From Odiellus spinosus (taxonomy: Eukaryota > Arthropoda > Arachnida > Opiliones > Phalangiidae): a stretch of 64,000 nt of DNA. Positions 22,166 through 33,200 of this stretch are shown here, in pieces (within the stretch, counting starts at the first letter, position 1; each line of letters starts with the position of its first letter). Where the stretch lies: the NCBI GenBank assembly GCA_963920705.1, contig OY987227.1, forward strand, positions 23,523,434-23,587,433, in the 5' to 3' direction. The notes below the pieces were generated by a model. That model searched no databases and was not told where the DNA came from. It was given only the letters and a program-made list of their open reading frames with translations. A program made the translations under genes and the position numbers.

Positions 22166-24116
22166 TTAATAAGTTTCCGTCGTATTTCGATGATGAGGGT
22201 TGTTGTTGTAAGCGTTCATTCTAGCGTAATCGTCGTAGGAGTTTTGCGCCGCTAAATCATAGTGATTATTCGGGTCGGGATCGAATGAGGAGGCTTCGTT
22301 TGATCCCGTTTCATCCCCATCTTCTTCACCATCTTCCGCTGGACTTGAGGCATCTACGGAACGGGAAGACGCCGAACCGAAAGTAAAAGGCCACGTCTGA
22401 AACAAATTACACGTAGAATCAAGAACTTTGAACTCATTCAAGTACATAAATGGGTTCTTGATATAATGATATATATGCGGGACAGATTAATCACCAAATT
22501 ACTATATTCGTGATAAGCTTTTCAATTAGAAAGGCGCCCTTATTTTTTTTCTCGACATTCTAATTCCGTGATATTTCCCTGGTAATTCGTGGATTTTTTT
22601 CAATTGATATTTCCAGGTGCACCTAAATTAACCTGTCCGTCTTCAAAAAGTGAAAGGCGCAAGGCGCGATATTATGATTACGCTATCTCATTAGCGCAAA
22701 CGTACCCGTACCTCAAATTTCGGGCGTGCTAGTCCCTTTTAAATCCATTTAATGGATACTTATTTTCAACTTATTTTAGAATATTTTAGTAACGGCCCGT
22801 AATTAGAATATTTATGATAGGAAAAAATAATAATAATTAACGGAACCGGGTATAGATTTTTAACGGCAACGCTCGCGTTTGAGTTTCCAAATAATAAGGT
22901 TTTTTGGTTCATTTACGATTGGAAGGTAATTTGTGAATAACCATAGTATAAAGTTTAAACTCTTCGACGAACTGTGTTTTCGATATTAATCGCTCTTCAA
23001 ATTTACGTAATCGAATCGAAACTCGATAATTATCGAGGTAATCGAAATTGGCAATTTAAATTATATCAAAAGGAAATATCGGAATAATTTCAAATATGGT
23101 AATTTTTTAGTCACCAACCTTTGACGTAAATCAGTTGGCTGATTAAACGTTTAAAGTTTAATAATTTGGTGATAAAATATAATATTTTACGTGGGAAAAT
23201 CATGATTTTAAATCATTTATTTTTAGAGGTCGGGGTTTGGATAAGATAATTTCTGTTTGTTTTATCGTTATTCATATTTTGAAATTATCCACGGGAAGTC
23301 TATGATAAATGCAATGTAATCGCGAATAATTAACTGATTAACTTATTATTTGTGGATAATCTTGTTCAAACCCCGACCTCTACTTACTTTAAAAGAAAAC
23401 TAATTATAGGATGAGTTTCAACTCGATTAAATGTAAATAGAACTCCGATTAGAATCGAAACACATTCACAAAAACAATTTCCCAGTTACGAAAGTTTATT
23501 TATGAACATTTTGTAATAAACGTGAAAATCGGAATATGATTTCAAATCATAATTAAATTAATAAAATATTTCTCCTACCTGACTAAATGCCCTGATTTTA
23601 AACACTTTTAAAAATAATGTTTTAGAAAACCTTTTGAGTTTTTAATTTCAATTATTAAAAATATGGAGGACAAATTTATTTTCGTTTTAATCGATAGAGA
23701 GATTGAGATATGGTACATTGAACGGAAACGTGTACGTGAAGCTTTTCTTTTTTACGATACATTGATCAGGTGAGATTGACGAACCAGTCCCCGTTCATTC
23801 ATAGAATTACTTGGAAATTAAAACTTACGAAGTTAATGGGATGAAAGGAGCCCTGCTGCGAATCGTCTTCGGCCAAAACTTTCCTGAGATGCGAAATATA
23901 ACTGGAAGCCAGTCTAAGAGTGTCCAGTTTTGATAACTTGGTATCCGCAGGCACCCACGGAAGGGACGTTTTCAAACGCGAGAAAGCTTTGCTTAGAACC
24001 CTCATTCTGGCCCTTTCCCGGGCGTTGGCCGCGTTCCTTTGAACTGGACGCTCCTTACGAGTAGTTCTACGAATCGAAGAATTTTCATGACCCTGATTTC
24101 GACGACGTCGTGCCAT
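22166..24116 (-). CDS. bHLH transcription factor, MSC/TCF21 (Pod-1/musculin) family
   Basis: Two exons: 24116-23829 and 22396-22166, separated by a 1.43-kb intron (GTAAGT donor, TTTCAG acceptor), giving 172 residues (TCF21 is 179). Exon 1 encodes the whole bHLH: basic region [19 protein letters not shown] (about residues 27-45), helix 1, loop [12 protein letters not shown], helix 2 [18 protein letters not shown]. The sequence after the domain, HPINFTWPFTFG, spans the splice junction and matches the conserved HPVNLTWPF of TCF21. The C-terminus is acidic then Asn/Tyr-rich and not conserved. In insects the single member of this family (HLH54F) directs caudal visceral mesoderm; vertebrate members act in facial muscle and epicardium. 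It binds E-boxes as a dimer with E proteins in the nucleus. The intron contains a MITE and a satellite relic. Confidence 0.92.
23225..23381. mobile_element. MITE with AGAGGTCGGGG ends, copy 2, in bHLH intron
   Basis: 157 bp with clear terminal inverted repeats: AGAGGTCGGGGTTTGGATAA on the left, mirrored by ...CAAACCCCGACCTCT on the right. The interior TAACTGATTAACTTATTATT matches the copy at 20436. It abuts a diverged satellite half-unit at 23383. Confidence 0.75.
23383..23540 (+). repeat. Solo relic of the satellite half-unit
   Basis: The sequence runs AAACTAATTATAGGATGAGTTTC..AACTCGATTAAATG..AAATAGAACTCCG and then CGAAAGTTTATTTATGAACATTTT, in the same order as the satellite's left arm (AAAACTAATTAGCTGATTGG..AACTCGCTTTAATGG..ATAGGACCCCG..CGAAACTTTATTTTTGCTCATTTT). 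It is a strongly diverged single copy outside the array. Confidence 0.6.
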
Positions 24117-24790
24117 CGGTCAAACTACGGAAGCAAACCGAGCGAAAGATTAACAAAACGAAATTTCTCTACCAAAAATAATGGAGATAATTCCCATTTC
24201 AATCCGAATCTTTGAAAAAAAAAATTATGTTTCTTCGCCAACACGGCTATACGACGTTGACGTAACTTGGGAGTCTCGAATTTCAAACATAACAATTTTT
24301 AAAAGGCGTTTTGTTTTTACGAAAAAGATGGGGATTTTTAAGGGACCCACCAAGAGGATTTTACGGGTTTGTTGTTTTCTCTTAAACATCGTGCACATTT
24401 GACCTTTTCTTAGATAGATAAACTGACAAATCAAACGGGATTAGGCACAACGATGACATAACGCGCTTATATTTTTGATTTGACGCTTTAGAACCCACCA
24501 TTAGTCGGTAAAAGACACAATTTCAATGGGAAACTAGGTGCCAATAAGATTGCGACTAAACTCTTAGCAAACAGATTAGTTTAGGACACTCATAGCTCTT
24601 TTATACTATACTGACTTAACTCGTACATTTACAAGAACGGGAAAATATCATATATACAAATTTGTCACCGGACTAAAAATATCCTAAACAAACGAAATTT
24701 AAATTAAATCATCCCTATCTACTTTTCTACCAATAGTTCTTATCATTGAAATCAATCCGCTTCAGGTCTGACCATTGAGACAACTACTAA
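24117..24790. other. Upstream region of bHLH gene
   Basis: No supported gene. Overlapping open frames of about 70 codons on both strands (24181-24434) have no recognisable features. The bHLH promoter is expected here. Confidence 0.35.
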
Positions 24791-25108
24791 AGTAATATCG
24801 CGTCGATAAAAGTAATATCGCGTCGATAAAAGTAATATCGCGTCGATAAAATAAATATCGCGTCGATAAAAGTAATATCGCGTCGATAAAAGTAATATCG
24901 CGTCGATAAAAGTAATATCGCGTCGATAAAAGTGATATCGCGTCGATAAAAGTGATATCGCGTCGATAAAAGTGATATCGCGTCGATAAAAGTAATATCG
25001 CGTCGATAAAAGTAATATCGCGTCGATAAAAGTAATATCGCGTCGATAAAAGTAATATCGCGTCGATAAAAGTAATATCGCGTCGATAAAAGTGATATCG
25101 CGTCATTG
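24791..25108. repeat. 20-bp minisatellite, about 16 copies
   Basis: The unit AGTAATATCGCGTCGATAAA repeats with almost no change; variants are AGTGATATCG (grouped copies) and one ATAAATATCG. Each unit contains TATCGCGTCGATA, nearly self-complementary. The reverse strand stays open across the array only because no stop codon occurs in the unit. Confidence 0.95.
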
Positions 25109-25544
25109 AAAGATGACCCCTACCTCTGAAATTATTTAACCTCGATAAAAACAATGCGAATTTCCAGCACGTCGTTCGACTGTCGAGAAGACTAACATAA
25201 TATTTCTCCAGAAGATGCGAACGAGAGAATCCCAATCAAAGCTCTGATACGGATGCTCTTTTCGGAACACTGAGATTTTTTACTGGAGCGAGGGTGCCGA
25301 GGAGAGAAAGAGAGAGAGAACTGGGAGCTCCTATCCCATAATAGGGATTGACTGCCGGGAAGAGCGACGAGAAAGCCCCTCAATTGTCAATGGAGCCCGA
25401 GGACAGAGAAGCACTGAGCTCTGATGGGTGAACTCTAAACGATATTTAAAATCTATAATAGCGTATGTGATCGTGACATGAAATCTTTAATGACATATGT
25501 GATTCGAATGCACATTTTATGAGGTCACGGTGATTTGAAGGAAT

Positions 25545-25655
25545 TTGAAATGATTTTAAAAATTTAATGGATTTGAGATTATTTAAAAAATCTAATGGAT
25601 TTGAGATTATTTAAAAACATTAATAGATTTGAGATTATTTAAAAAAATTAAGGGA
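25545..25655. repeat. ~30-bp degenerate tandem repeat
   Basis: Three to four copies of AATGGATTTGAGATTATTTAAAAA-type units with small indels, followed by further GATTTGAA words. Simple AT-rich tandem repeat. Confidence 0.7.
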
Positions 25656-27689
25656 TTTGAAGGATTTGAAAAGTTTTGAGACAATTTGAAGGATTTTAAA
25701 GGACCTGAACAATTTTGAGAATTGAAATAATTTGAAAGATTTTATTTATCTTTAATGTACGAGATTTACGTTAATATCGTGAGTTTTCATTTTCAAGGTT
25801 GCTAGAAATTTTTAATTTTAAAAACCACTGACCATTTCTTGATCTTTTGCCCAATTTTCAAATTACTCTCAGACTTTACGCGGTTAAAACTTACCACATG
25901 GTTTTGATCAAGTTTATTTATTTATTTATTTTAAAGTGTATAAAAGGGTTAATATTTGATTATCCAACAAAATTCCCCGTTTTTTTTTCTAGAAATCAAC
26001 TTTAGATAATCATTTGTTAGCCCCATTTACAATAATAAGAGGATAGCTCTTCTGACTATAAGAGTATATAGGGTAAAGGAGTCGGGCCGATATATATATA
26101 TAAAAATTGGAATTGTTCGGGTCCCTGCTCGGAGACTGGAAGTCTTGCGGGGGTGCGTGTAAAGAAATTAGTCACCTTCTCTGCGGGGCATCTTTTTACA
26201 CCCGGTGCCAAAATTAGGATGCCATCACAAGACAAACACCATTAATACTAAAAAGTTTAGATTACGTCCTAAAGCTCTCCTATAACTATCTTTCACTTTT
26301 TCTTAACCATGAAGTAGCATTCTCGTCCGACTTTACAAAATATTTTCTATTTGACCAATGATTGCAGTTTATAAATTGGATTTGATTTGATTGAACCGAA
26401 TTATTTTAAATGGATTAAACAACCTGCCAGATTCTTTGCATGACGTCATAACCAGCGCTATAAATTTGCAGAGGCGAAGGCGGGGGTGGGAAAAATTCTG
26501 CGCATTACCTTATTTATTTTGTTGCCTTTCTTTAGGCAAGATTTTCTCAACTTTTAAAAATATAGGGGAGAATGAAACTCGTGAAAAATCCGTGGCTTTA
26601 TATTTAAACAGGAAATAAGGACTTATTTTGTGTACAAATCCTTTAATTTAGATACTAGAAGAGCAGAGATATTAAGAAAAGGTACCCTCTCTCCCGCTCG
26701 CTACCTAAAGCCAAAACGAGGATTCACTGTACACCGATTACAGATTTCGCGTAATCATTTTAGCACTGCCAAAGGCAGGGATTTGAAAGATTGCTCGTAA
26801 TCGCTTTAGTACAGCCTAAGGTACAGCTTATACACCGATTTCGCTGAGTAAAATATGCGGGACAGCTAGTGGAGGCTCCTTTACATAACTATAAGAGAAG
26901 GAGAGAGTGGAAATGAGGCGGGATGGAGTAGGAAATTTAAAGCCTTTTAAAAAACTGTTGAAACAACAGAAAGCCCAATTTTGGTGGTGGTGGTGGTGGT
27001 GGACAGAGCCCGGGCGAGGGTCATTGGAGAGGTTGCCTTCTTGGGAGGCGCTCGAGAAACTCACTCTTAGAGCATCGGATTACGTCAACGCGACCAGAAC
27101 TCTCGCTCTGCTGTTGTTATGTCATATGACCCCTGGCAAAACAGTCAACTATAAAAAATGGCCAGTTAGGAGGGCCTCGTGGTCCAGAAACCAGACTCTA
27201 GTGGCTATGGTGTTTTTTACTTCACAATAAAAATTGCTTGCCAAATACCGCCTAAACAACAAGACTATAGCGTTCATTTACTGATGGTTATCAAAGTTTT
27301 ATGATCGAAATTTAGCAAAGCTAACATTAATGTTCGCGGTTGTTACTATGTTTGGTGAGCTGTTGGTCACTACTTAGATATCAGAAGGCTATGGTTCCAA
27401 GGCTGATGACCACAACTATGTGATTGAAATTGAGTAACATCAATAATATATTTATAAGTCCATAAATATATATATATCTCTGAGCAAATATCTAAAGGGG
27501 CCCAATGCTTTGAAAGTTTCATCGACATTCCATCTCTATGTCAAGACATCGCGGGCAACCAAAGGTCTATTGATGCTCACAATTCTCAGATAGCACATTT
27601 GACAGTCTTCTTTCTGATCTTTGGGACATCGATTGACATCACTTAAGTGGACGACGTTAACCAACCAACGAGGAAGAAACCCCCAACTA
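25656..27689. other. Gene-poor spacer with simple repeats
   Basis: No supported gene. It has a TGG run at 26982-27003 (reads as polyTrp or polyHis in open frames), ATATATAT tracts near 26090 and 27470, and a GC-richer segment at about 26900-27200 open on the plus strand but without recognisable protein features. Confidence 0.4.
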
Positions 27690-27827
27690 TAAATATACTG
27701 CTCTATTATTTGCCCCTTGAAAATCTTCTTCCCTTATGCACACAGCCTAGCTTTGATAGTACAATTGACCAACGTCGTCTGCTAAACAAGAAACAACGGT
27801 GACTTTAAAGGTAGATAGTCCCTTTAA
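27690..27827 (-). mobile_element. TTAA-type MITE, left member of a head-to-head pair
   Basis: Minus-orientation copy with the CCCTTATGCACACAGCCTAG and CAACGTCGTCTGCTAA blocks. Its left end is worn and hard to place. It shares the central TTTAAAGG with the next copy, starting at 27824. Confidence 0.65.
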
Positions 27828-27985
27828 AGGGACTATCTGCGATTTACAAATCCCCTTTAAAGTCGCCTTCTTTTCTAACTTAGCAGACGACGTTGTACAA
27901 ATAAACTGTACAGTCAAAGCTAGACAGCGTGCGTAAGGGAAGAGCATTTTAAAGGGGCAAGTTTCAGAGCAGATAGGGCCTTTAA
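27824..27985 (+). mobile_element. TTAA-type MITE, right member of a head-to-head pair
   Basis: 162 bp, TTAAAGGGACTATCTGCG on the left and GCAGATAGGGCCTTTAA on the right. It contains AGCAGACGACGTTG. The shared TTAA with the preceding copy suggests insertion of one element into the TTAA end of the other. Confidence 0.85.
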
Positions 27986-30261
27986 CGAGATCTAAAGCTT
28001 CCAAAAAATCGAACCAGAGTTAAAAGAATGTGGAATAACAGTGTGTTTCGTTTCGAGAATAATTTCATGTATGTTTTCAAGTATTACTCTCATTGCTGTA
28101 TCGTCGTGGACACGTAGCAGCTAGAAATGCAAATTAATGACGAGTCTATTTTTCATAGACGAAAAAAATGTTGTTTGTATGGAAACCGATGATGTTGTGT
28201 TTATCCGTTTCGAATGAAAAATCGAAAAGAGATAAATTTTCCGATTCTCCCTTTGAACACCGTTCTTCTTTCTGTCACCACGATCGTAAAAATTCCCCAA
28301 GTTGAACTCTCCCCTATCGCTCGCGGACGTATAGGCTACTACCAATAAATTACGTGTATAGTTTTAGGGCGTTTGAAGCGCGAGATATAGAACTCGAGTC
28401 GAGATTGTTCGGCCACAAACTTTCTTGGCGATAATCCGTTAAACGGGCGTTTTTCTCGGGATTTTCCGAGGCTCGTGAGTGGCGGTTTCGTTTGAAAGGG
28501 ACCTCCCATTACGAAAGAAATCGTGGCCAACGCGTGCCGGAGCTCGGCGTTACGCAAACAAGGGCGCGTGCGCCAACATCCCCTTATTTATTGCTTGGCA
28601 AGTTGGTCTCCATCCTCCCATCTTCAACCCCAGCATCCCTCTTTATGTATAGACATAAAAATTTTAGGTCAGCCTCGTTTCTAGTCATATTTAATATATC
28701 TCGAGAAATCTCTCGTGAACTTATTTTGATCACGTGACGGTATTATAGTTCTGTTAAAGATAGCTTCGAGTACCCGATTTAATCTTGTTCCGAAATCTTT
28801 GTATTATAACAACCAATTTAAATTATTCAATAACACCTTTGTATTTTCAACTTAAAAAGCCCTTATAAGTCCAATTTCCGTCATCGGTTGACGATACTAA
28901 AGCTACGTTCACACTATTAATTTTGAAACCATTTTGTATGATCAAATCAAAAAATCTTAATTCATATTAGCAAATATGGATGACATTTGATATTAGTATT
29001 TATTGTTAAAATATTTATATACTTCACCACAAAATTAACAATTAGATCATTCCAAAACGTTTAAAATTTTACTCTAATAAGCAATTTTGATTTTACCAAG
29101 AAAGGATAGAAGCTGCACTGGAAATTATTATGTACCTATAAACTCTATTGGGTGATGATTTTATAACTATGGGCTGATACTTTTTTATTACTAGCTATCA
29201 TGGTTAGCCGTCTCACCGTTCGCTCATTGGTTGTTGGCATCCAAGACGATCGAGATATTTGCCAAAAGCCTATGCGGCGTTAATTTCTTTGGTTTTTCGA
29301 TCGCGAGGGAAAATGAAGGCTTTATCGCGCAAGAAACTATTTATTATTATACAGATTAAATAATTATATTTCTAAAAACCTAAGTAGCGAACAAATAAAC
29401 GCATTATTAGTCTTTATCTAGGCGGCGGCTAATCTAGCTATATTTCGTTAAGCCTTGACCACTGCTATTATTTGAAATAAGACGTTATAATCGTTATTGT
29501 TGATGACGTTTCAAATTGTGGACAAGAAACTCCCAAACTAAAAAGTTGTAGCATGGATTAATTATAAGTGCCTATAATTAATTCATGGTTGTAGTCGGTC
29601 CAATCGGGTCCCTTATAAACTCCTAGAGTAATTTCTATTCTTTCTTGCATTACACATATCGATTTTGAGCAGATTTATCGTAAAATCATAACATATCTTC
29701 TAGAAGATAAGTTAAAAACTTACAATAAAATTTAACATAAAAAAACATGTTCTCCATAGAAAATTTTTAATTTTGACACGAATCTGTTTGAATTGCTAGT
29801 GAAGTGCGATTGCGTGGAAACAGCCGACAAAACCGGGCTGTACAAAAACCGAGTGTAAAAAACCTAACAGGATCTCCAGTTGTTATTGCTCCATGTAATT
29901 TAGCTTTGTTGTCTGCTCCATCGGAGTTTAAGAAGAGTGGAAGTGTGTACGGCCTTTTTCTAGGCCTAAATATATTATATTTTTATTTAAGAATGTTTTT
30001 AATTTAATTTATAAAACTATTCAATTTCCGACTAATCATCAAACTAGACCTAAATATTACCAAAATACACGGTATTATTATTTATAATCTAAAGAAATAC
30101 CTTGAAATTTTCACACATCACCACTTTGGACTTGATGTTATGATGAACTGGTGATGTAACAGGATGAAATCTAGGGCCTTTCTGAGGTGGGAGGGAGGGG
30201 TTTGATTAGTTATTGTTAAGTCAGTAATTAACTAACTTCTAAATTTATCTTTTATAGAATC
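27986..30261. other. Spacer and presumed 5' region of TM9SF4
   Basis: No protein gene supported. A GC-richer stretch at about 28390-28600 may be regulatory. A TTTATAG acceptor just before the TM9SF4 start codon implies a non-coding first exon somewhere here. TGTCTGCT (about 29906) differs by one base from the gene-proximal motif CGTCTGCT. A TACGTTCACACTATT sequence (about 28913) recalls the GTTCACACT elements at 56.7-57.2 kb. Confidence 0.35.
29552..29587. repeat. 15-bp hairpin related to the one at 6119
   Basis: CATGGATTAATTATA and TATAATTAATTCATG flank AGTGCC. The arms equal the outer 15 bp of the hairpin at 6119-6170 with one mismatch; the inner eight base pairs are missing. Confidence 0.65.
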
Positions 30262-33200
30262 ATGGCAGTAACTATTTTACGTTTCATTATTGGTTGTTAC
30301 ATTGCGGCCACAGTTACCAATGCTTTCTACGTCCCGGGAGTGGCTCCCAAAGAGTTTGATAAGGGAAGTATAATAGAAGTAAAAGCTGTGAAAATGACAA
30401 GCACTCAAACACAACTACCCTACGACTATTACTCTCTCAAATTCTGCTCTCCGAGAAAAGGTCTAATATACAAGTCCGAAAATTTAGGTATGATATATTT
30501 TCATTTTAATTAATATTGTGTGGACCAGGGAAAGAAGACCTTTAATAGAATAGTATTGTTTAGTGGGAAATGTCACAGGTGTACTAGATAATGAACAATG
30601 CTCATATCATCTCCACCCACCAGCTGGGCCAAGAATCAAGCTTTTACATCAAAAGCTTAAAACAAATTTGAAACTAAAATCAAGCTTTTCATTGAATCCA
30701 AATTAACAGGCTTCAAGTGATAGAATCTAAATGAATTTGATATAAGTTTTTCTTGGTTTGAAACAGGGCTTAATGGAAGCATAGTCAAGGAGGATCTGAG
30801 AAGGAGAGGAAATGTGGGGCTGCGTTGAGTTAGAGAGAGAAGAGCCAACCTCCCACTCGGGTGGAAAGGGGGGATAGGAAATTCTCGAGGTAAACTGTTG
30901 TCACGTGGTCGCTAGCTAGCGCGTCTCATAAAGGATTCGTTTTAACCACGCGACAACATTTTACCACGAAACATCTCTACCCCCGTTCTCCCAGAGTGGG
31001 AGTTTAGGCCGACGCAGTAGGAACCGCGCCGTCCCCACATTTCCTCTCCTTCACTGATCCTCCTTGGCATAGTGAAACCTCCCCTTCTATTATGAGAATA
31101 TTTGCCAATATTACTATTTTCTTGCCTTCCATTAATTGTCATCTTACCTTAAAATGAGAAAATTTCCTCAGGCGAAGTACTAAGAGGCGATAGGATTGTT
31201 AATACACCGTACGAAGTACTTATGGCAACTGGTCACGGATGCAAATTTGTTTGCAATGATTCAAATACACCTTTGCTCTGGAATAGTGATGAATCAGCCG
31301 TTGCAGCTCACAGAATACAACATCAATACTCTGTACATTTGTCAGTAGCCGTTATAAGTTTAAATCTTAAAACTTTGATTTTAGAGTGATAAACTTAATC
31401 TTTACTTTCATTCCGCAGATTGATAGATAATTTGCCATGTGCGACTAGATTTCGATCCTTAGGGGAAGCTGGGCAATCTGAATACGAACACGGCTATAAA
31501 CTAGGTTTCGTCGAAGATGGGAAGGTATGAACTTTTAACAATCTTTGTTGAATATTCCTAATATCTAAATCTAACTGAATCTGCTTCTTGTTCCAGGCTT
31601 ATATCAATAACCATTTAAAATTCATCTTAAAATACCATTCGGAAGACGAGTGCGTGAAACATTTGCTTAATTGTAATTTTGTTCCAAAATTTATTGTATA
31701 TTTTAAAATTTTTAGCAAAAAATTTCGAGTAGTTGGATTTGAGGTTGAAACGTCCAGTATTGATGTATCGGAGTATAAAACCAAAAAGGACGCTTGCGAA
31801 ATTCCGGGGAATCATAAGAAACAGATTGTTAATACAAAAGGTGCGTCTTGGGGATTGAACTCTATCGAAATTGGGTCTAAAGCTTAATCTTTTAGAAGGA
31901 ACTCGTCTGGTGTTTTCGTACGAAGTTCAATGGGAGAAAAGCGAAATTCGATGGGCTTCCAGATGGGACACATACTTGTCAATGAGTGACGTGCAAATTC
32001 ACTGGTTTTCTATAATTAACTCCCTAGTTGTAGTATTTTTCCTCTCAGGTTAGTTTCTCTTCCAGTCAATCTCGCTAAGCAATATCTTGATCAATCTTCT
32101 TCAATTCAGGAATCATGACTATGATCATTATTCGTACACTCCGTCGCGATATTGCTAGATACAACAAAGATGACGACTTGGTAAGAATAATTTTCTCCTT
32201 TTATAAAGACGCACACTGTTTCGTAATAATTATCAGTTTTGTTTTGAGCTTTTCATGTAAAATGAAGGATGGTTTAGAATGAGACGCTCGTGAGGTTTTA
32301 AATTGTGTTTTTGTCACTTTTTGAAAAAGGAGGACACGATCGAAGAAACTGGTTGGAAACTTGTTCACGGAGATGTCTTTCGACCTCCCAAACATCCAAA
32401 ACTCTTCGCCGCTGTCATTGGGAGCGGAATTCAAATTTTCTTTATGACTTTTATCACCATTTGTGAGACTTTAGATTGAATTGCGTTTACAAAATTCTTT
32501 CGAGTCCTAACCATATTTTTTTTTTTTAATTAATGGCTCCTTTCAGTCTTCGCCATGCTCGGTATGTTGTCTCCGGCATCAAGAGGAGCTCTGATGACAA
32601 CTGTCATATTTCTTTACGTTTTCATGGGGTAATGGTCACACTAAAGTCCAAAAGCTCTCTAGACTCTAAATATTTACCATTTCAGCTTATTTGCTGGATA
32701 TTTCTCAGCTAGGCTTTATAAAACTCTGAGAGGACAACAATGGCGTAAAGCCGCATTCTGGGTATGTTCAACCCGGAGAAAACCAGTTTTACATCACCAT
32801 CATGCTTGTATTTTTTATTTCACGTAGACGGCCACTTTATACCCTGGAATTACGTTTGGAGTAGGATTTTTCATGAATTTCTTCATTTGGGGAAAACATT
32901 CATCAGGAGCGGTAACGGATGCCCTTAGAATTTTTGGGGGTTGATCAGATTAATTTTAATCTCCCTTTTCAGGTTCCATTCGCTACGATGATGGCTTTGC
33001 TTTGTTTGTGGTTTGGAATCTCAGTTCCGTTAGTGTTCTTTGGCTACTATTTTGGTTATAGAAAACAACCTTACGAACATCCGGTCCGAACCAATCAGGT
33101 AAATAAGTCCTGTCTTTGTCTGACAGAATGTTTTTAATGCGAGGAATTTGGTATTCCAGATTCCTAGACAAGTCCCGGAACAAGTTTGGTACATGAATCC

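Noticed and set aside
24762-25235. 157-codon minus-strand frame full of YRRDITFID-like repeats
   Set aside because: It is the translation of the 20-bp minisatellite; the unit happens to have no stop in that frame cycle.
26907-27230. Plus-strand 107-codon frame with a Trp run
   Set aside because: The Trp run is a TGG microsatellite, and nothing around it resembles a protein domain or has splice support.
31716-31887. TM9SF4 exon 5 read on to a stop at 31887
   Set aside because: A GTGCGT donor at 31841 and TTTTAG acceptor at 31895 restore the conserved [16 protein letters not shown] sequence.
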